The position numbers and the translations under genes are program-made. A stretch of 64,000 nucleotides of DNA from Microbacterium horticulturae (lineage in GTDB: Bacteria; Actinomycetota; Actinomycetes; Actinomycetales; Microbacteriaceae), in assembly GCF_029094505.1 (NCBI RefSeq), contig NZ_CP119108.1:434001-498000 (forward strand), read 5' to 3'. Under the pieces are notes generated by a model that was not told where the DNA came from, made no database searches, and saw only the letters and a list, made by a program, of their open reading frames with translations. Positions 53,715 to 62,283 of the stretch are shown here, in pieces. How positions within the stretch are numbered: position 1 is the stretch's first letter; each line of letters begins with the position of its first letter.

Positions 53715-54566
53715 TCAGCATCCTTGTCCGTGGGGGTCTTCGGTGCAGGTGTGGGCGACCAGGGCGGTGTGGGCTTGGTAGATGTGGATGGTCTGGGTGG
53801 GGCTTGTCGCGGTGATGTAGCCGGGGACGGGTCGCCAGGTCCCGTCGCCGAAGTTGACGGCGGGTGTGTAGGCGACGGTCACCGAGGCGGTGTAGCGGCC
53901 GCGGTGTGCGTAGGCGTGGCTGGTGGCGGTGGGGGTGAACTGTGGGTCGCCGGTGGTCTGCCAGCTTTCGCCGGGGGTGCGGGTGGTGGTGTGGGTGCCG
54001 TCGCCGGGGGTGAACGTGTAGTGGTGCGGGGTGAACCGTACCGCGACGGGGAAGCCCAGGAGGGTGCCGTGGAGGGTCTGGGTGCCGGTGGCGGCGACCA
54101 GGTTGGTGGGAAGCCCGACGATCCCGACCTGGTCGGGCTCGCTGACAAGCTGCGGGGTGTCGGGGCGGAAGGAGGCCAGGTCGCTGAGCGTGACGGTCGG
54201 GATGCTGCGCACGGTGCCCGGCTCGTCGGTCTCGGGAGCGGGGGTCGGGTTGAGGGTGCAGGGGATGACGGGTGACTCACAGTCCACCGCTGTCGCATCG
54301 GGAACCTCGGGAGGATCCGGGACCGACACGTGCTGCCCGGTGCCGTTCGCAGTGTTGGTATTGCCCGCGCCCGCGCGGTGCGTCGACTCCCGATCACCCG
54401 GCGTCGTCTGGGACGCCGAAACATCGAGGGAGGTGCCGTTGTTCGATGCTTCATAGGAATTACCGAGGCCCACACCGAAGCCGCCTTCGGGCGGCGGCGG
54501 TTGGTCATCTGAGCCAACACCGGTCATTAGGAGCGTGGCCAGCAAGATGCAGGCGCTTAGGCGCAT
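53715..54566 (-). CDS. Secreted protein with PKD-like domain
   Basis: 283 residues. Signal peptide (MRLSACILLATLLMTGVG), then a Ser/Thr/Asn/Pro-rich stretch to residue 110, then beta-rich sequence with PKD-like features: FTPGDGTHTTTRTPG, HAYAHRGRYTASVTVAYTP, NFGDGTW. PKD domains mediate adhesion or protein contacts outside the cell. Composition (Thr-rich, many GTG/GGG codons) differs from its neighbours. The start overlaps the stop of the upstream lipoprotein by 10 bp, so the two probably form a surface pair. Confidence 0.72.
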   Translation of the reverse strand: MRLSACILLATLLMTGVGSDDQPPPPEGGFGVGLGNSYEASNNGTSLDVSASQTTPGDRESTHRAGAGNTNTANGTGQHVSVPDPPEVPDATAVDCESPVIPCTLNPTPAPETDEPGTVRSIPTVTLSDLASFRPDTPQLVSEPDQVGIVGLPTNLVAATGTQTLHGTLLGFPVAVRFTPHHYTFTPGDGTHTTTRTPGESWQTTGDPQFTPTATSHAYAHRGRYTASVTVAYTPAVNFGDGTWRPVPGYITATSPTQTIHIYQAHTALVAHTCTEDPHGQGC

Positions 54567-55093
54567 GCAGGGTCACCATCTCGGCTCGCGATTCCGGCGA
54601 CAGCGAGTTGCGTGTCTGAGCCAGCCGTCGTGACGAGGCGGATCGTTACGCTGTGTACGTCACCCCGATCGGCTGAAACCAGGGAATTTCCGGATCCGTC
54701 AATCAACTCAACGTCCGACACATCCAAACAGGCGCTCAGCTTCACCTCCGAGAGGTCGGTCGTGGCCGACTGCGGCGATAGAAGAGTGATCACCGAGTCC
54801 CCAGTCATCGTCACTCCCTGGGCATGGTACGAAGTGAACACTTTCTTGTCGCTCGCGAGCGCATTCGAGGTTTCCCATTTGTAGACCTCCTCGAAGGTGG
54901 CGGGGTCACTGAAATCGATGCTGTTCCCGGCGTCCACGTAGGCCCGATAGGTCTCCTCGGCCGCTGCGAATGCTTCGTCTTCGCTGGCAAAAGCGGCGGT
55001 CTGCGTGGGTGTCGGGTCGGGCTGCGGGGCGCATCCGGCAATCAGTGCGGTGGCGCACACGAGGACGGCGGCGAGCCCGAGACGAGAAGACAC
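54557..55093 (-). CDS. Putative lipoprotein paired with the PKD-like protein
   Basis: 178 residues. Signal with ALIAGC lipobox (Cys21), a PTPTQTA linker, then a mixed alpha/beta domain starting AFASEDEAFAAAEETYRAYVDAGNSID. Two Cys (KLSACLDV and the terminal DPACA) may be oxidised. This pattern of a helix plus curved sheet resembles NTF2-like extracellular domains, inferred only. It is coupled to the PKD-like gene by overlap and divergent from the BTAD regulator. Confidence 0.72.
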   Translation of the reverse strand: MSSRLGLAAVLVCATALIAGCAPQPDPTPTQTAAFASEDEAFAAAEETYRAYVDAGNSIDFSDPATFEEVYKWETSNALASDKKVFTSYHAQGVTMTGDSVITLLSPQSATTDLSEVKLSACLDVSDVELIDGSGNSLVSADRGDVHSVTIRLVTTAGSDTQLAVAGIASRDGDPACA

Positions 55094-55300
55094 AAGCCCA
55101 CCGTAGCGATTCGAGGGTCCGGGCCGCCGGAGTTATCCACAGGCAGGATGCCGCGGCCCACAGCATCCACTTCTCTCCGAGACCGGCGCTGGAGAGATAT
55201 GCGTTTGCCGCTGCGATTCGCATGCGCGAGCGTGAAAAACGACAGCGCGAGCGATGTCGACCGCAGCCGCGCCGCATCCCGCGCGGAACCCGCGCCTGAC

Positions 55301-55306
55301 TAGGCT
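55301..55306 (+). promoter_or_regulatory. Candidate -10 box (TAGGCT), leaderless BTAD regulator
   Basis: It ends 6 nt before GTG 55313, same box and spacing as at 51727. A single CGACAGC heptamer lies upstream at 55240. Confidence 0.5.
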
Positions 55307-55312
55307 CGCTCT

Positions 55313-58300
55313 GTGAGTTCCGACGGTCTGCGGGTGGCGGTGCTCGGCCCAGTGACGGTCGAGGCCGAGGGCGCACGCATCGACCTCGCCGGCGCCAACA
55401 CGCGGGCACTGGTGGCCGCGCTCGCGCTGGCGCCGCGCACCGCCCGCAGCGCCGACGCGCTCGCCGACGACATCTGGGGCGATGATCCGCCGAAGAATCC
55501 GCGGGCAGCTCTCCAGACCCTCGTCTCGCGTGTGCGGGCGGCTGCCGGCGCCGACGCGGTGCGCAGCATGCCGGGCGGCTACGCGCTCGGCGATGCGTCG
55601 ACCGACCTGGACGAGGCAGCGAGCCTGCTCGACAACACCGTGCGCTCCCGCGCCGACGCCAGCGCCCGCGACCAAGACCCGCACACCGCCCAAGCCCACA
55701 TCCGCGACCCCCTCGCCGCCCTCGACGCCGCGCACGCGCTCTGGCGGGGCGAGCCGGGCGCGGATCTCGAGCCCGCCCCGGTCGCGGCGGCGGTGCGGGA
55801 TGCCGCAGCATCCCTCCGCGCCCGCCTCGACGCCGCGCGGGCCGAAGCGCTGCGCGCGGCCGGCCGGCTCGACGAGGCCGTCGAGGCGCTCCAGGCCCGC
55901 GCGGATGCGCACCCGTACGACGAGACCGCGCACCTCCAGCTGATGCGCGCCCTGGCCGACGCAGGCCGTGCGGCAGAGGCGTTGCGCGTCTTCGCGTCCC
56001 TGCGCGTGCGCCTGCGCGACGACCTGGGCGCCGATCCTGGCGAGGAGATCACGCGCGTCAACGCGACGCTGCTGCGCGGCGAGTCGCCGAAGACCACGAC
56101 GCGCCTGCGCATCGGCCTGCAGGCCGCCCCCAACGCGCTGCTGGGCCGTTCCGATGACCTCGCCGCTATCGAGCGCCTGCTCACGCAGTCGCGCGTCGTG
56201 ACGATCCTGGGCACCGGCGGCCTCGGCAAGACGCGCCTCGCCCAGGCGGTGGCGGCGGCATCCCCCTCTCCCGCCGTCGTGGTCGTGCCTCTGGCCGGCG
56301 TGCGCGACGACGGCGATGTCGTCCCGGCGATCGCCGGCGCTCTGGGCATCAGCGAGGCGTCGGGCGGAGGCACGCTCCCCGACCTCCGTCTGGCCCCGGC
56401 TCTGCGTGCGCGCATGCTCGCGCAGCTCGCCGAGCAGCAGACCCTGCTCGTGCTCGACAACTGCGAGCAGGTCATCGACGGTGTCGCGCGCTGGACGGCC
56501 GACGCTCTCGCCGCGGTGCCGACGCTGCGGGTGCTCACCACCAGCCGCACGCCGCTGGCCATCGCGGGCGAGGTCGTCTACCCGCTCGCGCCCCTCGCAC
56601 TCGAGCACGCCGATGCCCCCGCCGTGCGACTCTTCCTCGAGCGGGCGCGGGCGGTGCGGCCCGCGGCATCCCTCTCCCTCGCCGTCGTCACCCGATTGTG
56701 CAGTCACCTCGACGGCCTGCCGCTGGCGATCGAGCTGGCCGCGGCGCGGGTGCGCACGATGACGCCCGAGCAGATCGAGCAGCGCCTGCAAGACAGGTTC
56801 GCGCTGCTGACCACCGGCGACCGCGCGGCCCCCGAGCGACACCGGACCCTCGAAGCGGTGATCGGCTGGAGCTGGGAACTGCTCGACGACCATTCGCACC
56901 GCGCGATGGCTGTGCTCTCGGTGCTGCCCGCCGGGTTCAGCGCCGACACCGCCGCGGCCGTGCTGTGCGCGCCCGCCGACGATGTGATCGAGCGGCTCGT
57001 CTCGCAGTCGCTGCTCATCGCTGCGGAACGGCCCGCGGGCCTGCGTTTTCGCATGCTCGAGACGATCCGCGAATACGCGCTGGCGCGGCTGGCCGACGAT
57101 CCGGACGGCGTCGAGAAGGCGTGGGATGCTGCGGCCGACTGGGCGCGGACGTTCAGCATCGAGCAGCTCGGTCACGCCTTCGAGCTGGCCTCGCACACGA
57201 AGGTGCGTGCCGAGCACGACAACCTCATCGCGGTGTTGCGCCGCGCTATCGACCGCGGCGACGACGACACGACGATCCCGTTGTTCGCACTGCTCGCGCA
57301 GGCCTGGATGGTGCAGGGCGCGCTCACCGAGATGATGTCGTTCACCGAGGATGCCGTGGCCGCCGCTATCCGCACACCCGATGGGCGCGTGTCGGCGGAC
57401 GCGCTGATCATCGTCCTGATCGTGGGCACGCTGCTGGGGCAGTTCGCACCTGGACCTGTCGCCCTGCGCTCGCTTGCGCGCGTGCGTGCGCTGCGTCGCC
57501 GGCATCCCGACCTGCAGCCGATGATCGGGGCCCTGGCCGACGCGGTCGTCCGGGTCTTCGCGGCGTGGGCCGCCCGCCAGACCGACCGGATCGAGGTGGC
57601 GCTCGAGAGCATGCGCACCGATGCCAACCCGGCAACGAGGCTGGTCGGCGAGTCGCTCGTCGCGCAGCTGGCCGAGAACGACGGGCGCCCCGACGTCGCG
57701 CTGCAGGCCGCGCTGCGCGTCGAAGAGCTCGCCGACGAGACGGGCGCCGAGTGGTTCGCGGCGATGGCGGCGGCGTCGGTCGCGGCGCTCGCCAGCCAGA
57801 CCGGGCAGCCCGCGCTCGCGCTCGAGTGGCTCGATCGCGCCGATGAGGGTTACGACCGATTCGGCGCCGTCGAGCAGCAGCGGCAGCTCGTCTGGCTGCG
57901 CGCCTCGAACCTCGCGGCCCTCGGCGACGTCGCTGCGGCCCGTGCGCTCTACACGGAGCTGGCCGGCACGAGCGAGCACGCGGAGGACGGCGCCGAGATC
58001 GCCGCGATCGGTGTGTACGGCGTGGCCGAGATCGCCCGGCTCGACGGCGACCGTGAAGCCGAGGCCGCCGGCTTCGAGCGTGCGCTGACGATGTTGGATG
58101 CCGCGCTGGAGCGCGTCTCGCCGTGGCATCTCATGGCGCGGGCCGGGGCGTTGTCGGCGGTGGTGTTCGACGGGCTGATGACCGTCGCGCAGCGACGCGA
58201 CTGGGCGAGGCGGCTGCGCAGCCGTACCCTCGTCACCATGCGACTGCGCAGCAATGCCACCGACCGTCCGGCGCTGGGCTCGGTGCTCGTGGGCTGGTCG

Positions 58301-58546
58301 GCGTGGATGATGCGGGATGCCGCAGACACCGACCGCGGGCTTGAGGCGCTGGCCCTCGGCCAGGCGCTGGGCGCCCGGCAGGACATGCACAGCCTGAGCT
58401 GGATCGAGCACGAGGCCCGCGCCGCCGAGCTGGTCGGACCCGAGCGCCTCGCCGCAGCGCAGGAGGCGGCATCCGCCCTCGACCGTGATGAGCTGTTCGC
58501 ACGGGCGCTGGCCGTGCTGCGTGCCCCGGTGGCGCCCGGCGCGTGA
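55313..58546 (+). CDS. BTAD/SARP-type regulator with NB-ARC-like ATPase and TPR region
   Basis: 1077 residues. Residues 5-90: OmpR-like winged helix (RVAVLGPVTV...NPRAALQTLVSRVRAA). 95-255: BTAD bacterial activation domain. 270-560: STAND/NB-ARC-like ATPase with Walker A GTGGLGKTRLA near residue 300 and Walker B TLLVLDNCE. The rest is helical, TPR-like. This is the AfsR/large-SARP plan: ligand or partner sensing switches an ATPase that frees DNA binding to direct repeats. Three CGACAGC repeats stand upstream of the exporter operon 2 kb away, a likely target. GTG start is leaderless. Confidence 0.9.
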   Translation: MSSDGLRVAVLGPVTVEAEGARIDLAGANTRALVAALALAPRTARSADALADDIWGDDPPKNPRAALQTLVSRVRAAAGADAVRSMPGGYALGDASTDLDEAASLLDNTVRSRADASARDQDPHTAQAHIRDPLAALDAAHALWRGEPGADLEPAPVAAAVRDAAASLRARLDAARAEALRAAGRLDEAVEALQARADAHPYDETAHLQLMRALADAGRAAEALRVFASLRVRLRDDLGADPGEEITRVNATLLRGESPKTTTRLRIGLQAAPNALLGRSDDLAAIERLLTQSRVVTILGTGGLGKTRLAQAVAAASPSPAVVVVPLAGVRDDGDVVPAIAGALGISEASGGGTLPDLRLAPALRARMLAQLAEQQTLLVLDNCEQVIDGVARWTADALAAVPTLRVLTTSRTPLAIAGEVVYPLAPLALEHADAPAVRLFLERARAVRPAASLSLAVVTRLCSHLDGLPLAIELAAARVRTMTPEQIEQRLQDRFALLTTGDRAAPERHRTLEAVIGWSWELLDDHSHRAMAVLSVLPAGFSADTAAAVLCAPADDVIERLVSQSLLIAAERPAGLRFRMLETIREYALARLADDPDGVEKAWDAAADWARTFSIEQLGHAFELASHTKVRAEHDNLIAVLRRAIDRGDDDTTIPLFALLAQAWMVQGALTEMMSFTEDAVAAAIRTPDGRVSADALIIVLIVGTLLGQFAPGPVALRSLARVRALRRRHPDLQPMIGALADAVVRVFAAWAARQTDRIEVALESMRTDANPATRLVGESLVAQLAENDGRPDVALQAALRVEELADETGAEWFAAMAAASVAALASQTGQPALALEWLDRADEGYDRFGAVEQQRQLVWLRASNLAALGDVAAARALYTELAGTSEHAEDGAEIAAIGVYGVAEIARLDGDREAEAAGFERALTMLDAALERVSPWHLMARAGALSAVVFDGLMTVAQRRDWARRLRSRTLVTMRLRSNATDRPALGSVLVGWSAWMMRDAADTDRGLEALALGQALGARQDMHSLSWIEHEARAAELVGPERLAAAQEAASALDRDELFARALAVLRAPVAPGA

Positions 58547-58604
58547 GCGGAGCGAGACGAACGGCCGGTGATCGCTGGTCGGCCAACCCGGCCCGGCCCA
58601 CACG

Positions 58605-58733
58605 TTCGGTCGTCACAGATGACGGTTCTCGCGCGATAAAACGGTAATCCGTGACGACTGAAAATCGGGCCATCGTTCGGTCGTCACAGATGACCATTCT
58701 GTCGCCGCAAAACGGTAATCCGTGACGACTGAA
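58605..58733. repeat. Two tandem 58-bp palindromic units in a convergent gap
   Basis: Units at 58605-58662 and 58676-58733, 71 bp apart. Each starts TTCGGTCGTCACAGATGAC and ends GGTAATCCGTGACGACTGAA, so the ends form imperfect 23-bp arms. Confidence 0.85.
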
Positions 58734-58795
58734 GAATGGATGCCGCGGGCTGGGCATTCGCTCAGGGACTCGGGTTCCCGCTCAGGGTCCTGCGC

Positions 58796-59620
58796 TCAGG
58801 CCTTGCGCATGTACGCGCGCACGGTGAGCGGGGCGAAGACCGCGACGATGACGGCGGCGCCGAGCAGCGACATCCACACATCTCCGGTGATCGCACCGTT
58901 GTTGGCGATCTCGCGGACGGCCGTGACCAGGTGCGAGACCGGGTTGATGTGCACGAACCACTGCAGCCAGCCGGGCATCGTCGAGGGATCGACGAACGCG
59001 TTCGAGAAGAACGTGAGCGGGAAGAGCACAATCATCGAGATGCCCTGCACGCTGCCGGCGGTGCGGGCGATGACCCCGAAGAACGCGAAGATCCAGCTGA
59101 TCGCCCACGAGCAGACGATGACGAGGATCGCGGCGAGCACGACGTTGCCGAAGCCGCCGGCGGGGTGGTAGCCCATGAAGAAGCCCATGACGAAGGTCAG
59201 CGTCGTCGCGATCGCGTAGCGCACCGTGTCGGCCAGCAGTGCTCCCGACAGCGGTGCTATACGCGCGATGGGCAGCGAGCGGAACCGGTCGAACACGCCC
59301 TTGTCCATGTCTTCACGCAGCTGTGTGCCGGTGACGACCGAGGTCGTGATGACCGTCTGCACGAGGACGCCCGGGATCAGTGCGGGCAGATAGCTCTGCA
59401 CGTCGCCGGCGATAGCACCGCCGAACAGGAACGCGAACATCAGGGTGAAGATGATCGGCTGCACCGTCACATCGACGAGCTGCTCGGGCGTGCGGCGGAT
59501 CTTGACGAGACCGCGATAGGCCATCGTGAGGGTGTTCTGGATGCTCTGCACCAGACTCGTGTGGTTGGAAAGGCGCCGCTCGGACGCCGGGACGATCGGG
59601 CTGGCGGTGATGATGCTCAT
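58796..59620 (-). CDS. ABC-2-type exporter permease (DrrB-like)
   Basis: 274 residues with six membrane segments. The VTVQPIIFTLMFAFLFGGAIAGDVQSYLPALIPGVLVQTVI region and FFSNAFVDPSTMPGWLQWFVHINPVSHLV are typical of DrrB-type permeases, which export antibiotics or lipids. Its ATG overlaps the ATPase stop by 4 bp (59617-59620). With DrrA-like protein it should form an efflux pump. The cargo is unknown. Confidence 0.92.
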   Translation of the reverse strand: MSIITASPIVPASERRLSNHTSLVQSIQNTLTMAYRGLVKIRRTPEQLVDVTVQPIIFTLMFAFLFGGAIAGDVQSYLPALIPGVLVQTVITTSVVTGTQLREDMDKGVFDRFRSLPIARIAPLSGALLADTVRYAIATTLTFVMGFFMGYHPAGGFGNVVLAAILVIVCSWAISWIFAFFGVIARTAGSVQGISMIVLFPLTFFSNAFVDPSTMPGWLQWFVHINPVSHLVTAVREIANNGAITGDVWMSLLGAAVIVAVFAPLTVRAYMRKA

Positions 59621-60606
59621 GCCTGGACCTCCTCTTTCTGTGCGACGGCGGCCTGGTCGGCGGCGTCGTGTCCGGTGATGGTGAGAAACACCTCGTCGAG
59701 CGTCGGCTTCTGCATGCTCATCTCGTCGAGGTGGATGCCGGCGTCGCGCAGCGTGATCAGCAGTTCGGCGACGCGGTCGACGTCGGCCATGGGCGCGGTG
59801 ATCCGCGATGCCTCAGGCGAGAGTGTCGCGGTGACGCCCAGCACCCGCTCGACAGCGCGCACGGCGTCGTCGGTGTCGGCGTCGTCGACCAGCCGCAGGA
59901 CGAGGCTCGAGGTGCCGACCGAAGACTTCAGGTCGTCGGCGGTGCCCTCGGCGACCACCTTGCCGCGGTCGATGACCGCGATGCGGTCGGCGAGCTGATC
60001 GGCTTCGTCGAGGTACTGGGTGGTCAGCACGACCGTCGATCCGGTGGCGACGAGCTCGCGCACGGTGTCCCACATCTGCCCGCGGGTGCGGGGGTCCAGG
60101 CCCGTGGTCGGCTCGTCGAGGAAGATGAGCGGCGGCTGGGCGATGAGGGATGCCGCCAGGTCGAGGCGCCGGCGCATGCCGCCAGAGAACTTCTTCAGGG
60201 GGCGGCGGGCCGCTTCGGCCAGGCCGAAGCGCTCGAGCAGGTCGGCCGACTTCGCTCGGGCGTCGCTGCGCGACAGCCCGAGCAGGCGGCCGAAGATCAC
60301 GAGGTTCTCGGTGGCCGAGAGCATCTCGTCGACCGACGCGAACTGGCCGGTGACGCCGATGAGCTGGCGGACGATCTGGGGAGCGCGCACGACGTCGTGG
60401 CCGAAGACGCGGGCCGAGCCCGCGTCCGGGCGCAAGAGAGTGGCGAGCATGTTGATGGTGGTGGTCTTTCCGGCGCCGTTGGGGCCGAGCACTCCGTAGA
60501 CGGTGCCGGACTTCACCCGCAGGTCGACGCCGTCGACCGCGCGGTTGGTCCCGAACACCTTCACGAGGGAGTCGGCCTCAACGGCCCATTCGGTGGAACT
60601 TGTCAT
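59617..60606 (-). CDS. DrrA-like ABC exporter ATP-binding protein
   Basis: 329 residues. Walker A GPNGAGKTT, signature KKFSGGMRRRL, Walker B LIFLDEPTTGLD, and the DrrA-type C-terminal extension (LVLRLVDDADTDD...KPTLDEVFLTITG). It powers the adjoining ABC-2 permease. ATG 60606 has GACGCT (60613-60618) 6 nt upstream, a weak -10 needing an activator; three phased CGACAGC repeats at 60639-60667 cover the -35 region. This fits positive control by a SARP-like regulator such as the one at 55313. Confidence 0.93.
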   Translation of the reverse strand: MTSSTEWAVEADSLVKVFGTNRAVDGVDLRVKSGTVYGVLGPNGAGKTTTINMLATLLRPDAGSARVFGHDVVRAPQIVRQLIGVTGQFASVDEMLSATENLVIFGRLLGLSRSDARAKSADLLERFGLAEAARRPLKKFSGGMRRRLDLAASLIAQPPLIFLDEPTTGLDPRTRGQMWDTVRELVATGSTVVLTTQYLDEADQLADRIAVIDRGKVVAEGTADDLKSSVGTSSLVLRLVDDADTDDAVRAVERVLGVTATLSPEASRITAPMADVDRVAELLITLRDAGIHLDEMSMQKPTLDEVFLTITGHDAADQAAVAQKEEVQA

Positions 60607-60612
60607 GCGACA

Positions 60613-60667
60613 AGCGTCGGCGACCCCGCTTTCACGCCGCTGTCGTGGCGCTGTCGTGCGCTGTCGT
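60613..60667 (-). promoter_or_regulatory. Exporter promoter with three phased heptamers (SARP-type)
   Basis: On the minus strand ACGACAGC occurs three times (plus-strand positions 60660-60667, 60650-60657, 60639-60646), spaced 10 and 11 bp. The nearest copy sits where a -35 box would be for the -10-like GACGCT at 60618-60613. Confidence 0.6.
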
Positions 60668-60688
60668 CACCTTTCGCGAGCCGACGCC

Positions 60689-61555
60689 CTACCGCTCGAA
60701 CAGGGTCGTGCTGGGTTTCGGGGAGGGGCGGGCCGCGGCATCCAGCACCGGCCCCAGCGATCCCGCGAACTCGTCGATCTCGCGCCCCTGCGCCACCTTC
60801 GCGGGGTGCGGGCCCGCGGCCATCAGCCGCGGCAGCCACTGCGTGGGCAACGGCGCCGCCGACGCCGCGATCACGAGGTTGCCGAAGCGGCGCCCTTTGA
60901 GCGTCTGCACCTCGGCGAGCACGATGACATGCTCGAGCACGGCGCGCACGGTCGCGACCTGCTGGCGCGCGAAGGCGAGCCCGGCGCCGTCGGCGACGTT
61001 CACCAGCAGCACACCCTCGGCGTTCAGCAGAGTGGATGCCGCCCGGTAGAACTCCACGGTCGTCAGATGCGCGGGCGTCTGGGCGCCGGCGTAGACGTCC
61101 GACACGACGAGGTCGACGGCGCCGGTCAGCGCCGGAGGCAGCCGAGTCAGGCCCTCACGGGCGTCGCCGATGCGCACGCGGATGCCGGCGTTCTTCGGCA
61201 GCGGCAGGTGCTCGCGCACGAGGTCCCACAGCGCCGGCTCGAGCTCGATGACCTGCTGGCGCGACCCCGGGCGGGTCTGGGCGATGTAGCGGGGGATCGT
61301 CAGCGCCCCCGCCCCGAGGTGCACGGCGGTCAGAGGCTGGCCGGGCAGGCGCAGCTGATCGATGACCGCGCCCATGCGCGCGACGTACTCGAAGTGCAGG
61401 TGGGTCGGGTCGTCAAGGTCGACGTGCGACTGCGGCGTCTCGCCGACCATGAGCTCGAAGCCCGTCGTGTAGGGGCTCGGCACGACCCGGGCGAGGGTGC
61501 CGTCCGACAGACGTGTCTGCGGCGCATCGTCGTCGCGCTGTCGGTTCCGGCCCAC
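60689..61555 (-). CDS. Spermidine-synthase-like SAM-dependent protein
   Basis: 288 residues. Rossmann methyltransferase-type fold: LTAVHLGAGALTIPRYIAQTRPGSRQQVIELEPALWDLV, then DLVVSDVYAGAQTP. It resembles spermidine-synthase-like proteins of actinobacteria, many of which lack polyamine synthase activity; the acidic motif GGGDG is replaced by HLGAG. GTG 61555 has TACCCT 6 nt upstream (61562-61567). 83 bp upstream of the exporter operon on the same strand; a functional link is not evident. Confidence 0.8.
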   Translation of the reverse strand: MGRNRQRDDDAPQTRLSDGTLARVVPSPYTTGFELMVGETPQSHVDLDDPTHLHFEYVARMGAVIDQLRLPGQPLTAVHLGAGALTIPRYIAQTRPGSRQQVIELEPALWDLVREHLPLPKNAGIRVRIGDAREGLTRLPPALTGAVDLVVSDVYAGAQTPAHLTTVEFYRAASTLLNAEGVLLVNVADGAGLAFARQQVATVRAVLEHVIVLAEVQTLKGRRFGNLVIAASAAPLPTQWLPRLMAAGPHPAKVAQGREIDEFAGSLGPVLDAAARPSPKPSTTLFER

Positions 61556-61561
61556 GCGCCC

Positions 61562-61567
61562 AGGGTA
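61562..61567 (-). promoter_or_regulatory. Candidate -10 box (TACCCT), leaderless start
   Basis: It ends 6 nt before GTG 61555 on the minus strand. Confidence 0.45.
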
Positions 61568-61610
61568 GCGGGCGGGCCATGGCGCTCGCCGCAGAGTGGC
61601 GGTCGGTGCC

Positions 61611-61633
61611 GGATGCCGCGGCCCGCGGCATCC
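61611..61633. repeat. Inverted pair of the abundant 9-mer
   Basis: GGATGCCGC (61611-61619) and GCGGCATCC (61625-61633) with a 5-nt loop, in the divergent gap 61556-61713; same geometry as 32665-32687. Confidence 0.75.
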
Positions 61634-61700
61634 ACCCGTCGTCCGGAATCTCCACCCGCGTCTCCACCTCGGGGTGGGGGGACGCCGGCGGCGGGGCGCC

Positions 61701-61706
61701 GAGACT
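61701..61706 (+). promoter_or_regulatory. Candidate -10 box (GAGACT), leaderless start
   Basis: It ends 7 nt before ATG 61714; same hexamer as at 51695-51700. Confidence 0.35.
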
Positions 61707-61713
61707 TTCGAGT

Positions 61714-62223
61714 ATGGACCTGGAGACCTTCATCGACATTGTGCTGGGCATCGCCATCATCTGCTGGATCGGCTACCGGCAGACCACGTGGCGCCCGGTC
61801 TCGACCGGTTCGATGTACCGGATGAGTCTGATCCTCGCGGTGGTCGGCGTGGTGCTCGGCGCGTCGTCGCTGGCGGCGATGAACGGGCTCGACCTGGCCG
61901 TGCTCGTGGCCGAACTGGTCATCTCGCTCGCGATCGGGGCGTGGATCGGCGCGCTGGCGCGATTTCGCCGGCTCGATCCGCCGGTGTCTGTCGGGCGCCG
62001 CGGCACGGTCGCCGATCACGAGTCGCGCACCGGCTGGTGGGGCCTGCTGCTGTGGCTGTCGCTGATCGCGGTGCGCGTGGGGATGGATGTCGCCGCCACC
62101 GCGATCGGTGCCCGCGTGGCGACGACCGCCGGGGTGATCCTGTTGCTGCTGGCCGCGAACCGGGCCGCGCGCACCGCGATGATCGCCCATCGGGTCGAGC
62201 GGCTGCGCCTCGTGGCGGCATGA
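61714..62223 (+). CDS. Membrane protein of unknown function
   Basis: 169 residues with four to five hydrophobic segments: TFIDIVLGIAIICWIGY, MSLILAVVGVVLGASSLAA, LDLAVLVAELVISLAIGAWIGALA, LLLWLSLIAVRVGMDVAATAIG, TAGVILLLLAANRAAR. I recognise no family. It starts at ATG 61714 with GAGACT 7 nt upstream. Located 60 bp before a two-component system on the same strand and possibly co-transcribed with it, in which case it could be a membrane partner of the kinase. Confidence 0.72.
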   Translation: MDLETFIDIVLGIAIICWIGYRQTTWRPVSTGSMYRMSLILAVVGVVLGASSLAAMNGLDLAVLVAELVISLAIGAWIGALARFRRLDPPVSVGRRGTVADHESRTGWWGLLLWLSLIAVRVGMDVAATAIGARVATTAGVILLLLAANRAARTAMIAHRVERLRLVAA

Positions 62224-62283
62224 GCCGCACCGCGTCAGGGCATGAGCCCGACTGCGTCACTCGAGATGCGTGAGGATGGAGTC

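Noticed and set aside
55133..55141. Consensus DnaA box TTATCCACA
   Set aside because: A single box with no cluster, no AT-rich unwinding region and no dnaA/dnaN/parAB genes nearby, so no origin is claimed.
55133..58603. Very long open frame antisense to the BTAD regulator gene
   Set aside because: High-GC third positions keep antisense frames open; the sense frame has clear domains while the antisense product is Arg/Gly/His-rich low-complexity sequence.
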